64,000 nt of DNA from Lacrimispora algidixylanolytica (GTDB lineage Bacteria; Bacillota; Clostridia; Lachnospirales; Lachnospiraceae). Positions 51,809 to 60,844 of the stretch are shown here, one piece after another (positions within the stretch are counted from its first letter, which is position 1; every line of letters begins with the position of its first letter). The DNA lies in the NCBI RefSeq assembly GCF_003609635.1, contig NZ_MCIA01000023.1, positions 62,001 through 126,000 on the forward strand. The letters run 5' to 3'. The notes beneath the pieces are model-generated. The model was not told the DNA's origin and searched no databases. It saw only the letters and a program-made list of their open reading frames with translations. Position numbers and translations under genes: made by a program.

Positions 51809-51825
51809 CTTCCACTATAAATCTA

Positions 51826-53541
51826 TTAAGAATGGCTAATAAAATCCTTCATAAAATCTTCTATTTCCTTTACGGTAGTAAAGGACATGGCTTGATCAGC
51901 CATTGCTTGTAACTCCTTCGTGCTATAGCTGGTAATTAACTTTCTCGCATTTAAGATAGCAGAAGCGCTCATACTGAATTCATTTAAGCCAAATGCAAGA
52001 AGCAGAGGAATCATTGACGGATCACTTGCCGCCTCTCCGCACATTCCAACCATAATACCTTCTTTTCGGCCACATTCAATCACATGACGAATGCTCCTTA
52101 ATACGGCTGGATTTAATGGGGAATAGAGATAGGAAACCTTATCGTTGCCCCTGTCTACTGACATGGTATACTGGGTAAGATCGTTGGTGCCTATGCTAAA
52201 GAAATCTACCTCTTTCGCAAACGCGTCTGCCATCAAAGAGGCAGCAGCAGTTTCCACCATGATACCAATCTCAATATCCTTCTTATAAGCAATTCCCTTC
52301 TCATCTAGTTCCTTCTTCATCTCTTCCACAAGAGCCTTAGCTTCCCTGATCTCTTCCAGACAGGTAACCATTGGCACCATGATACGGATATTACCAAATG
52401 CACTTGCTCTTAAAAGAGCACGAAGCTGAGGTTTATAGACATCATCCTTACGGTCCAGACAAAAACGAATTGCCCGGTAGCCTAAGAATGGGTTTTCATC
52501 CTTACTAAGACCCATATATGGAATCTCTTTATCTCCACCAATATCCAGAGTACGGATAATAACTGGTTTCCCATTTAATGTAGAAGCAACTTTTTTGTAA
52601 GCTTCAAACTGTTCTTCTTCTGTTGGCATGGAAGCACGGTCCATAAATAAAAATTCGGTACGGAATAAGCCAACGCCTTCTCCATCATACTGAAGCACCT
52701 TTTCAACATCTTCTGGTTTTCCAATATTAGCAACCAGCTCCACGGTCACGCCGTCTTTTGTAATGGTTGGCTTTCCAATGTATTGCTCCAGTTCTTTCTT
52801 CTCTTTTAAGAAGATTTCCCTTTTGGCAGCATATTCTGCTTTAACGGATTCTTCTGGATTTATAAATACGGTTCCATCGGAACCATCTATTACGAGATCT
52901 TCTCCCTCAGTTACCTTATCTATAAAGCCCACCAGTGCAACAACAGCAGGAATTTCCAAAGCTCTTGCAAGAATGGCGCTATGAGAGGTCTTACCTCCCA
53001 GTTCTGTTACAATACCAGTGACATTAGCCGGGTTAATTCCAGCCGTCATAGAAGGTGTTAAATCCTTTGCAACAATTATGCTTCCCATTGGAAGGGATGC
53101 AATATCTACAGAGCTGACACCCAGAAGAATCTTCTGAATGCGAGTTTTGATATCGCGCATATCTGTCGCTCTCTGCTGCATAAGCTCGTCTCCCATGGAG
53201 GCAAACATATCAGCATATGTGTTACACACAGCCTCAACCGCATATTCACTTACAACATTCTCCCCAGATATTGTAGTCTCAATCTCTCCTACCAGCATAG
53301 GGTCGGAAAGAAGTAGAATATGCCCGTTTAAAATTTCAGCTTCCTTTTCTCCAACTCTTGTGGCAAGGTCCTTTGCCAGAGTCTCGGTTTGTTCCACCGC
53401 TAGTTTAAGTGCTGACTGAAAACGGACTTTCTCCGCCTCAACATCCTCCACTAGGTTTTTGCTGATAATAAGTTCTGTCTCTTCTACGATAACGGCTTTC
53501 CCAATGCCGATTCCCGCAGATGCGCTTGTTCCTTTCAACAT
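51826..53541 (-). CDS. ptsI: Phosphoenolpyruvate-protein phosphotransferase, PTS enzyme I
   Basis: 571 residues. The phospho-accepting His is in GGKTSHSAILARALEIP, the PEP-binding region shows VGLFRTEFLFMDR, and the catalytic Cys lies in GMCGEAASDP. GIMVETAAASLMAD and NDLTQYTMSVDR are typical. It transfers phosphate from PEP to HPr, the first step of sugar uptake by the PTS. It lies 34 bases after the HPr gene and ends the transcript that starts with the c-di-AMP genes. Confidence 0.97.
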   Translation of the reverse strand: MLKGTSASAGIGIGKAVIVEETELIISKNLVEDVEAEKVRFQSALKLAVEQTETLAKDLATRVGEKEAEILNGHILLLSDPMLVGEIETTISGENVVSEYAVEAVCNTYADMFASMGDELMQQRATDMRDIKTRIQKILLGVSSVDIASLPMGSIIVAKDLTPSMTAGINPANVTGIVTELGGKTSHSAILARALEIPAVVALVGFIDKVTEGEDLVIDGSDGTVFINPEESVKAEYAAKREIFLKEKKELEQYIGKPTITKDGVTVELVANIGKPEDVEKVLQYDGEGVGLFRTEFLFMDRASMPTEEEQFEAYKKVASTLNGKPVIIRTLDIGGDKEIPYMGLSKDENPFLGYRAIRFCLDRKDDVYKPQLRALLRASAFGNIRIMVPMVTCLEEIREAKALVEEMKKELDEKGIAYKKDIEIGIMVETAAASLMADAFAKEVDFFSIGTNDLTQYTMSVDRGNDKVSYLYSPLNPAVLRSIRHVIECGRKEGIMVGMCGEAASDPSMIPLLLAFGLNEFSMSASAILNARKLITSYSTKELQAMADQAMSFTTVKEIEDFMKDFISHS

Positions 53542-53575
53542 TACATTTCCTCCTTATTAATGAGTGTAAATTTAT

Positions 53576-53839
53576 CTATTCGCCAAGTCCATCCTCAACA
53601 GCCTTGACCATGGCAACCAGAGCTTCCTCTTCGTCTTCCCCCTCGCAGACAAAGGTTATCTCATCGCCGCTTTTTACGCAGGCACCCAATACACTAAGCA
53701 CGCTTTTTGCATTGGCAGTCGTATTCTTAAAACGAAAACTGACTACTGAGTTAAAGTTCATGGCTTCCCTACAAAGAATTCCCGCTGGTCTTAAGTGCAG
53801 ACCGGTAGGATTCTTGATAGCAATTTTAGCACTGACCAT
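53576..53839 (-). CDS. ptsH: Phosphocarrier protein HPr
   Basis: 87 residues from ATG 53839, which has GGGAGGG upstream and places the phospho-histidine exactly at His15 (PTGLHLRPAG) and the regulatory serine at Ser46 (NAKSVLSVLG). An in-frame extension to 53866 would break this numbering. Ser46 is a target of HPr kinase in Firmicutes, linking the PTS with catabolite repression. It lies between cdaR and ptsI, an unusual setting for the c-di-AMP gene pair. Confidence 0.96.
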   Translation of the reverse strand: MVSAKIAIKNPTGLHLRPAGILCREAMNFNSVVSFRFKNTTANAKSVLSVLGACVKSGDEITFVCEGEDEEEALVAMVKAVEDGLGE

Positions 53840-53894
53840 ACTGAATTCCCTCCCTTCATTTATCACACTGTTTCTGACATAAGAAACAGTCTAT

Positions 53895-55196
53895 CTATTG
53901 CGGCCCGGCCGCTTCTGTCGTTGATGCTGTAGAGCTTTCAACCGCAGTATTTGCCGGTTCCTTATGAGCAAGCACTACTATAAATGGTGTATAACCAACC
54001 ACTTCTAACCCGCCCGGAATCTCTAATTTTAAAATACCCTGATTTTGTCCGGGGTGGAAATTTGTTACATCTAGAATGGCACCTAATTTCTTCACATCTA
54101 AAGAATCAAGGTCTTCTTTCAAACCTCTGACTGTGACATCTGAGGTTTCCTTGTCAAACGTATAGTTAGAATCAGCATCCATACCCTTTTTATCAAGGGT
54201 ATCTAGATCCAGGCTAAATACTTTCGTAACCAGCGGTTCCACTTTCAACTTAACTTTAACGTTTTTATATTCATTTCCAACCACGGTAGTATTCGGTGGT
54301 AGATATTGACTCAAATCCAGCTCTACGACTTTATCTGCCGTAGCACCGTCAATGTTTAGCTTATCAGAGGTGATAGAAAGTGCGGACAAAGATGCTAGAA
54401 CTGATTTCGTTCCCACAACCGGCACGCTTTTTACACTACTTTCAAGACCTGTGTAACGATATCCACCTGCAACCGCTCCGGATACTTCAAAATTTACAGC
54501 AATGTTCTTAGCCTTTAAGATTGATATATGACACTCTATCTCATGAGGATTTACTGTCACTTTGTTTCCCAGATCCAGCTTATTGCCATTCGCATCATAT
54601 AAAATAGGAGTAACCTTTACATCCATGTCTGCATTGGCATTATTCACATCCACTTCCACTCCAATTCGACTAATCTGCCCGATTAAGGTGGAACGCCCCT
54701 CTACCGTAACGAAACTAGGCGTAGGATTAATAATCCCTAAAGCATACCCTTCTTCTGGAGTGCCTTTCGTATTAACTTGTAAATCGAACTGCTTACGTTG
54801 CAACGCCTCTGTGACAATTCTAATCACCATAGGCTTTGCCGTAATTGCGTCACTTTTCACAAGATTTTCTTTATCTTTATTAATTTCCACTGTAATCGGA
54901 ACCGCTCCGGTTACATTATAATCTTTTAAATCAGCATATGCATGAAAATCTGAGGCCTTTACAAGTGATCGATCTCTTGTTCTTACCTGATAACTGACTG
55001 TTACCACATCTTTGCCTTCTATCTCGTACGCTAAGTTTCTGGCTGCCAGAACTTCTGTATTACGAATTTCTACTGTGACCGATTGGGAGTCATCAATAAT
55101 AGGATTCGAGATATTGACAATCGCCATCCACACGGCAAAGGCAAGTACCAGGGATGCGACTTTCAAACCAAGATTATTTAGTAGCTTTTCCTTCAT
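53895..55196 (-). CDS. cdaR: YbbR-repeat protein, c-di-AMP cyclase regulator CdaR
   Basis: 433 residues. One N-terminal membrane helix (LKVASLVLAFAVWMAIVNI) is followed by four extracytoplasmic YbbR-like beta-domains, visible as repeats of VTVEG/VPVVG-type strands (for example PSFVTVEGRST and VKSVPVVGTKS). A Thr/Ala-rich tail closes it. CdaR proteins modulate the membrane cyclase CdaA. The start overlaps the cdaA end by 23 bases, the standard coupling. Family knowledge puts glmM next in the operon, but here ptsH follows. Confidence 0.92.
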   Translation of the reverse strand: MKEKLLNNLGLKVASLVLAFAVWMAIVNISNPIIDDSQSVTVEIRNTEVLAARNLAYEIEGKDVVTVSYQVRTRDRSLVKASDFHAYADLKDYNVTGAVPITVEINKDKENLVKSDAITAKPMVIRIVTEALQRKQFDLQVNTKGTPEEGYALGIINPTPSFVTVEGRSTLIGQISRIGVEVDVNNANADMDVKVTPILYDANGNKLDLGNKVTVNPHEIECHISILKAKNIAVNFEVSGAVAGGYRYTGLESSVKSVPVVGTKSVLASLSALSITSDKLNIDGATADKVVELDLSQYLPPNTTVVGNEYKNVKVKLKVEPLVTKVFSLDLDTLDKKGMDADSNYTFDKETSDVTVRGLKEDLDSLDVKKLGAILDVTNFHPGQNQGILKLEIPGGLEVVGYTPFIVVLAHKEPANTAVESSTASTTEAAGPQ

Positions 55197-56046
55197 TCTT
55201 CCGCCTTCCCTTCAATATCCTAAATCTGCTTCCTTCCTCCTCAGACTGCTTTACACCGACTAATACGGAACGCAGCCCATCAGCATCAGTTATCCGCTTT
55301 AATCCTCCCTCAAGAGCTACTGTCACACGCCCAGTTTCTTCTGAGACTATGATTGTAATGCTGTCACTTACCTCACTAACACCGATTGCCGCCCTGTGCC
55401 TTGTTCCAAGATCCTTACTTATGGTCATGTTATCAGACAAAGGAAGGTAACAAGTCGCTGCTGCTACCCGGTTTCCCCGAATTACTACTGCTCCATCATG
55501 AAGGGGAGTATTATGCTCAAAGATATTAATAAGAAGCTGGCTGCTTACAATTGCACCTACCTCAATCCCTGTCCGTTCGATCTCCTTTAAGGAATCGCTA
55601 CGTTCAATTACCATAAGGGCACCTGTCTTTACCTTAGCCATCTCAAAAGTTGCTTTTACAACTTCATTGATAGTCTTTTCCGTAAAAGCAGAGTTATCTT
55701 TACCATCATCAAAGGTTAAGATGCCGGTAAATGGATTCTTGCTTCCTAACTGTTCCAGAGCTTTCCGAAGCTCTGGCTGAAAGATTACGATTGCCATGGT
55801 GACGGCAGGCGTTGCTATTTTATTTAGTATCCAAAAAATATTATCCAAACGGAACACATAGGCAAAGACATAGAAAAGAAGAATTACTACAATTCCTTTC
55901 AGCAGTGTCCATGCTCTCGTATTCATAATCCAGGTTAAGACTTCATACAGCAGCACAGCTATAATCACAATCTCAACTAGATTTGTCTTTGAAATCCTGG
56001 GAATAAATGAAACCCAGGAGTACATCCCTTCTAAAAAATTTGCCAT
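55174..56046 (-). CDS. cdaA: Membrane diadenylate cyclase CdaA (c-di-AMP synthase)
   Basis: 290 residues. Three N-terminal membrane helices (about 15-85) are followed by the DAC domain. Catalytic motifs are LHDGAVVIRGNRV (DGA) and LGTRHRAAIGVSE (RHR). The EGGLKRI stretch follows as in the family. It makes c-di-AMP, which controls potassium and osmolyte transport and cell-wall stability. It is third in a gene string with two unknown membrane proteins before it. The start has GGGAGGTGG. Confidence 0.96.
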   Translation of the reverse strand: MANFLEGMYSWVSFIPRISKTNLVEIVIIAVLLYEVLTWIMNTRAWTLLKGIVVILLFYVFAYVFRLDNIFWILNKIATPAVTMAIVIFQPELRKALEQLGSKNPFTGILTFDDGKDNSAFTEKTINEVVKATFEMAKVKTGALMVIERSDSLKEIERTGIEVGAIVSSQLLINIFEHNTPLHDGAVVIRGNRVAAATCYLPLSDNMTISKDLGTRHRAAIGVSEVSDSITIIVSEETGRVTVALEGGLKRITDADGLRSVLVGVKQSEEEGSRFRILKGRRKNEGKATK

Positions 56047-56073
56047 TCAAACCACCTCCCTTTTATTCCTTCG

Positions 56074-57021
56074 CTACCTTTGCGGTCTTTGGAGTTTTGT
56101 GGCATTTATTTTCTGAACTTTTACATCTGGCGTGCTGACTGTCAGCTTTGGTACGGCCTTGACGTAATAATAATAATCATCATCTTCAAATTGTACGTAT
56201 TCCGTACGGGAATAATCCACAGCAAATACAAAAAAAGTATAAATTGCCGAAATCAGAATGGAAACAAGCATTCCTAGCAATAGGCCCAGAACAGATACTG
56301 TCACATTAAGAGCAATGTCTCCTATGAATATGACACTAAGCTGAGTAATCGTTCCTGCAATGATTGCAATCAACCAGGAATAATCTACGGATAGGTTCCG
56401 TACGATCACTACCACTAAAAGGGCCAAGGCAAAAGCACCAACCATAAGAAGCATCTGCTTATTGGCAAGAAGACTGTTCATGATCTGCATAAACTTCTGA
56501 ACCTCATTCACAGACATATCATTGGTTAATACACCTGCATTCTGTTTCACATACAAAAGCGTATAATAGATAAACACACCACAACTCACAGGAATCACTG
56601 AAACAATGCTACCTGAAAGCCCTACAATGAGGGGAATGGCATAAGGAATCTTTAACAGGAAAAACAAAGGAGTTAAAACCAAAAGATAGCTATCTCCCGG
56701 CTGGAATCCATAATAAAGAAGTCCTACTACAACGATGAAAATTGCCATTACCAGGGTGATTTCTAGGGAAATCCCTGACAGGTGAATCAACATAAAACCG
56801 GATGCCAGGAACGATATCGCTCCATATGGCAAAAAAGAGCACACCAAAGCCAGAACCAATGGTACAAAAGGCTCTGTTAGTTTTGATGAAAAGCCAATAT
56901 TACCGTTCATCAGAAAAAATGCCATGCAACTGAAAATGAATTTAATCAAAGGATTTACGTATATATCAAATCTGGCATAAAATCCTTTCAGCCGCTCTTT
57001 TAAAACAAGAAGGCCCATCAT
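56074..57021 (-). CDS. Conserved-looking polytopic membrane protein upstream of cdaA
   Basis: 315 residues, about eight membrane helices, ending in a soluble acidic tail with EDDDYYYYVKAVPKLTVS. No transporter signature is evident, and I do not recognise the family. It begins at ATG 57021, overlapping the previous gene (ATGA), and ends 27 bases before cdaA. The constant small gaps across five genes suggest that its role is tied to c-di-AMP signalling or the cell envelope. That is inference from position only. Confidence 0.78.
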   Translation of the reverse strand: MMGLLVLKERLKGFYARFDIYVNPLIKFIFSCMAFFLMNGNIGFSSKLTEPFVPLVLALVCSFLPYGAISFLASGFMLIHLSGISLEITLVMAIFIVVVGLLYYGFQPGDSYLLVLTPLFFLLKIPYAIPLIVGLSGSIVSVIPVSCGVFIYYTLLYVKQNAGVLTNDMSVNEVQKFMQIMNSLLANKQMLLMVGAFALALLVVVIVRNLSVDYSWLIAIIAGTITQLSVIFIGDIALNVTVSVLGLLLGMLVSILISAIYTFFVFAVDYSRTEYVQFEDDDYYYYVKAVPKLTVSTPDVKVQKINATKLQRPQR

Positions 57022-57446
57022 GATGTTCGCCCTCCTTTAGTTCTTTTTAGAGGTCTGGTATTTCCCTCGTATCGCTTGTCCAGTCTTTTTAGTTTCGATA
57101 GGTATACTTTCCCTCCGCGGATGGCATATTCATACCGTTTCCTGTAGATAAGAAAGCTAATACTTAAATAAACCAAAAGACCAATGCCATAGAAAATACC
57201 AATCCTAATACCGGCGCCAGTCAGCCGTGTCACATCCATGGTGCTGAGCCACCGTTCCATATAATACAGTCCCCATAAAAAAAGACACAAGACAAAGCTT
57301 AGAGTGTAATTGAAAAAGGACTGAAACAATTTACTTCCTATATAATCACCTTTGAAATACCGGTTTACAGGAAATATCCTCTTTCCTTCATGCTTCTCAA
57401 ACATGGCAAGACTGGTCATTAATTTTATTTTCTCTTCACTTAGCAT
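57018..57446 (-). CDS. Small membrane protein, first gene of the cdaA unit
   Basis: 142 residues, two membrane helices (about 45-65 and 85-105), with a long basic C-terminal tail (RKRYEYAIRGGKVYLSKLKR). No family recognised. It starts with ATG after GAGGAAA and its stop overlaps the next ATG. Its transcription start is an extended -10 promoter 35 bases upstream, so it opens the six-gene c-di-AMP and PTS unit. The position suggests a partner of the next membrane protein. Confidence 0.78.
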   Translation of the reverse strand: MLSEEKIKLMTSLAMFEKHEGKRIFPVNRYFKGDYIGSKLFQSFFNYTLSFVLCLFLWGLYYMERWLSTMDVTRLTGAGIRIGIFYGIGLLVYLSISFLIYRKRYEYAIRGGKVYLSKLKRLDKRYEGNTRPLKRTKGGRTS

Positions 57447-57480
57447 ATGGTTTCCTCACTATACCATAAGATATCAATTT

Positions 57481-57489
57481 ATTATAGCA
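57481..57489 (-). promoter_or_regulatory. Extended -10 promoter of the c-di-AMP/PTS unit
   Basis: TGCTATAAT on the minus strand, a perfect -10 with the TG extension. The -35 is poor. Confidence 0.65.
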
Positions 57490-57580
57490 TAGAACTTTTG
57501 ACAATGCGAGCCAAATAAGGAATTTTTATTATTTTATAACGAATTCTGTGTTTCCATTCATTGGTCGTTTATTTTGGATA

Positions 57581-57607
57581 AAAACAAGCGCAGCGAGACC
57601 GCTGCGC
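57581..57607 (-). terminator. Terminator of the MacAB-like operon
   Basis: On the minus strand GCGCAGCG/CGCTGCGC with a four-base loop, followed by TTGTTTTTAT, five bases after the last permease stop. Confidence 0.88.
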
Positions 57608-57611
57608 CGTT

Positions 57612-58823
57612 TTATTCATACCTTAATGCGTCGATAGGATCTGCACTTGCGGCCTTGGAAGCCGGATATATTCCAAAGAAGACTCCGACAAACGCAGAAA
57701 AACTTACTGCGGTCAGTATCACCGATGGTTTTACCACAACATGCATTCCAAGAATGGCACCGCCCAGATATACAAGACCTGCACCTACTGCGATTCCAAG
57801 GATTCCTCCAAATGCAGAAAGTATGGCAGATTCTGTTAAGAACTGGATTAGTACATCCTGTGTTTTCGCTCCAAGTGCTTTACGGATGCCAATTTCCCTT
57901 GTTCTTTCTGTAACGGAAACCAGCATAATATTCATGATGCCAATTCCTCCTACCAGAAGGGAGATGGCGGCGATACCTCCTACCGCAGCGGACAATCCAC
58001 CCATTACCGAATCTACGCTTTTCATCTCATCTTCCGTGGAACTAAAAGTTATATCTTCCTTTTCCCGGTTCTTTGTCCTTGCTATATAGGATGTGAATTT
58101 GTCGGAAAAAGTCGTCATATTCGTGCCTTCCTTGGCATAGAAACGGATATTGAACAAATTGTCATCAGGCCATACAAGCAATGAATATGGAATATAACCA
58201 GATCTCGTATCGTTACTTTCCTGCATCATCTTCTCAATGGGAGTCAGATCCAAACGGTAAACTCCAACCACATTATAGTAACTGGTTACGTTATTTATAG
58301 TAGTTCGAAAGGTCTTACCTATTGCATTTTCTGTTCCGAACAGATCCTTGGCCCCACTGGCCTCTAAAACAACATTGTTCTTTCTGGCTTTTATATCGGC
58401 TTCACTGATGTTTCGACCATAAATAATATTAATTTTCTTTACATCAGGATAATTGGAATCGATTCCTTCAAATTTATATTTTATTTTATTTCGTCCCTTG
58501 ATAGCCTCTCCTGCAACATTTGCCTCGCTATCCATATAGACGATCTCATCTTTGAAAGCCTCTTTGATTCGTTCCATTTCATCAAGTTTAAAGTAATCCC
58601 CACTTCTCATATCACCCCCATCTTTTGGCCATACATAAACATAGGCCAGATTGGTACCGACGTTCTTATAAAGATCAGATACCATAAAGCGCATGGTATC
58701 TCCGATTGAAACAATAGAAATTACTGCACCGATACCAATAATAATACCCAGCATCGTCAACAAGGACCGCATCTTGTTGGCCTTAATTGCATGAATGGCC
58801 ATTGACATATTTTCTAACAACAT
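57612..58823 (-). CDS. MacB/FtsX-type ABC permease, second of a tandem pair
   Basis: 403 residues. The N-terminal cytoplasmic start and first helix (ANKMRSLLTMLGIIIGIGAV) are followed by a large extracytoplasmic MacB_PCD domain (about 45-235) and three C-terminal helices with GGIGIMNIMLVSVTERTREI and a GIYPASKAASADPIDALRYE end. It is very similar to its neighbour at 58.8 kb, a probable duplication. With the ATPase and adaptor it forms a MacAB-like exporter of peptides or antibiotics. The substrate is unknown. Confidence 0.93.
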   Translation of the reverse strand: MLLENMSMAIHAIKANKMRSLLTMLGIIIGIGAVISIVSIGDTMRFMVSDLYKNVGTNLAYVYVWPKDGGDMRSGDYFKLDEMERIKEAFKDEIVYMDSEANVAGEAIKGRNKIKYKFEGIDSNYPDVKKINIIYGRNISEADIKARKNNVVLEASGAKDLFGTENAIGKTFRTTINNVTSYYNVVGVYRLDLTPIEKMMQESNDTRSGYIPYSLLVWPDDNLFNIRFYAKEGTNMTTFSDKFTSYIARTKNREKEDITFSSTEDEMKSVDSVMGGLSAAVGGIAAISLLVGGIGIMNIMLVSVTERTREIGIRKALGAKTQDVLIQFLTESAILSAFGGILGIAVGAGLVYLGGAILGMHVVVKPSVILTAVSFSAFVGVFFGIYPASKAASADPIDALRYE

Positions 58824-58837
58824 GATGCTTCCTCCTT

Positions 58838-60046
58838 CTACTCAAATCGTAGTGCTTCAATGGGATCTGCATTGGCGGCTTTAGACGCTGGATAGAGTCC
58901 GAAGAAAATTCCCACAAGTGCGGAAAATCCTACGGCAAGAACTATAACAGCAGGATTAACCACCACAGTCATTTTAAGAAGAGTTCCTCCAATTTTTACT
59001 AAGGATATTCCTAAGATCACTCCAATGATTCCACCGCATGCAGACATGAGGGCTGATTCCGTGAGAAACTGAATCATGATATCCTTTGTCCTCGCCCCCA
59101 AGGCTTTTCGTATTCCAATTTCCCTGGTACGTTCCGTAACAGATACCATCATAATATTCATGATGCCAATTCCGCCTACCAATAGGGAAATAGCGGCAAT
59201 ACCACCAACGGCAGCTGACATGGTTCCTAACTGCGCATCCATGGTTCCCATCTGGTCCACCGCAGACATTGCCATAATTTCAGATTCCGGCCTGCCTTTC
59301 AGCTTCGCTACATACTGTTTCAGATCCACCGTAAGCTGCCTCATGTTTGTTCCATTACGGGAATAGAGATTAACTGCCTGAAAGGTATCGTTGGATCTGG
59401 TCAAAACGGTATCCGGAATAAAACCGGACTGGCTCTGCCCGTTCCCCAGCATCATGGCGACCATTGGGGACATATCTTTGTGATAAACCCCAACCACTTT
59501 ATATTCCTGAGTAATTTTGTTTAATGTCATACGAAAGGTTCTTCCAACACTATCAGCAGTTCCAAAGAGTTTGATTGCTCCCTTGTCTTCTAAAACAACG
59601 TGATTGGCAGCTCCTTTTACATCAGATTCATTTAGAAATCTTCCATAGACAATATCCAATGGTTGCACATCAGTGTAATTGTAATCCACTCCCTGAAACT
59701 GATAAGAGACCTTTCTGCGGCCATTCACTGCCTCAACTTTATTTGAGGCGTTGCTATCAATATACTCAATCCGGTCACTGAAAATATCCTTAATCCGATC
59801 CATCTCAGCCCTTGTAAACTGATCTGACATACGAAAATCATCTACTTCCCAAGAAACCATAACCGCAGCCCTGTTTAAACCTACATCTTTGAAGGCATCT
59901 GTAAACAGATTTCTCATACTATCACCAACGGCTGCAATTGCAATTACTGCTCCAATTCCGATGATGATACCAAGCATGGTAAGAAAGGATCTCATTTTAT
60001 TGGCCCGTATGGCGTGGAATGCCATACTCATATTTTCAATCAGCAT
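58838..60046 (-). CDS. MacB/FtsX-type ABC permease, first of a tandem pair
   Basis: 402 residues, with the same plan as the next gene: ANKMRSFLTMLGIIIGIGAV, a periplasmic-type core domain, then SVTERTREIGIRKALGART and a FFGLYPASKAANADPIEALR end. Its start lies inside the end of the ATPase gene (11-base overlap). A pair of non-identical permeases with one ATPase suggests a heterodimeric channel. Confidence 0.93.
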   Translation of the reverse strand: MLIENMSMAFHAIRANKMRSFLTMLGIIIGIGAVIAIAAVGDSMRNLFTDAFKDVGLNRAAVMVSWEVDDFRMSDQFTRAEMDRIKDIFSDRIEYIDSNASNKVEAVNGRRKVSYQFQGVDYNYTDVQPLDIVYGRFLNESDVKGAANHVVLEDKGAIKLFGTADSVGRTFRMTLNKITQEYKVVGVYHKDMSPMVAMMLGNGQSQSGFIPDTVLTRSNDTFQAVNLYSRNGTNMRQLTVDLKQYVAKLKGRPESEIMAMSAVDQMGTMDAQLGTMSAAVGGIAAISLLVGGIGIMNIMMVSVTERTREIGIRKALGARTKDIMIQFLTESALMSACGGIIGVILGISLVKIGGTLLKMTVVVNPAVIVLAVGFSALVGIFFGLYPASKAANADPIEALRFE

Positions 60047-60830
60047 GGCTTCCCTCTTTCTGCATTGTCACAGCCTCCTCTTCGGTCTGGATTTGAGGCT
60101 TGTTTTTTGTATCACTAACCAATTTTCCATCCCGAAACCGGATAATACGCTCCGTAAATGCTGCAATATCTTCCTCATGAGTTACCACAACCACGGTAGC
60201 CCCTTCCTTATGAAGTTGGGAAAACAATTCCATAATCTCAACAGAAGAAGCCGTATCTAAGTTTCCAGTAGGCTCATCTGCAAGAATCAAAGGTGGCTGG
60301 TTAGCCAAGGCTCTTGCAATCGCCACTCTTTGCCTCTGACCTCCAGAAAGTTCATTGGGCATATGTTCATAACGAGTTCCAAGTCCAACCCTCTCAAGAA
60401 GTTCCTTGGCTCTTTGTTCTCTTGCCTTTTGATTGACATGAGCATACGTCATTGGAAGCTCCACATTTTTTAAAGCGGAGGTACGGGATATCAAGTTAAA
60501 CGACTGAAAAACGAATCCGATCTTACGGTTTCTAACGGTAGATAATTCGTCGGGTTCAAGGTTAGCAGTATCAATGCCATCCAGATAATAATGACCCATG
60601 GTAGGTCGGTCCAAACAGCCCAAGACATTCATCAGCGTGGACTTTCCAGAACCGGACTGTCCCATGATAGCTACGAATTCTCCCCGTTTAATGGTTAAGT
60701 TTACTCTATGTAGCCCTAACACTTTAATGGTTCCAGTATCATAAACCTTTACCATATCCACAAGCTTTATCAGATCCTCTCCCATATATTCTGTTTCATG
60801 TACGGGTTGGCTCTTTTTCTTTTTCCACAT
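60036..60830 (-). CDS. MacB/LolD-type ABC transporter ATP-binding protein
   Basis: 264 residues with an extra 20-residue start. Walker A GQSGSGKSTLMNVLG, signature NELSGGQRQRVAIARAL, Walker B LILADEPTGNLD and switch VVVTHEEDI are present. The NVLGCLDRPTMGHYYLDG and SFNLISRTSALKNVELP stretches are typical of the LolD/MacB group. The tail (after FRDGKLVSDTK) adds 30 polar residues. It powers the two permeases. Confidence 0.95.
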   Translation of the reverse strand: MWKKKKSQPVHETEYMGEDLIKLVDMVKVYDTGTIKVLGLHRVNLTIKRGEFVAIMGQSGSGKSTLMNVLGCLDRPTMGHYYLDGIDTANLEPDELSTVRNRKIGFVFQSFNLISRTSALKNVELPMTYAHVNQKAREQRAKELLERVGLGTRYEHMPNELSGGQRQRVAIARALANQPPLILADEPTGNLDTASSVEIMELFSQLHKEGATVVVVTHEEDIAAFTERIIRFRDGKLVSDTKNKPQIQTEEEAVTMQKEGSHAD

Positions 60831-60844
60831 GCTGCCTCCCTCCT

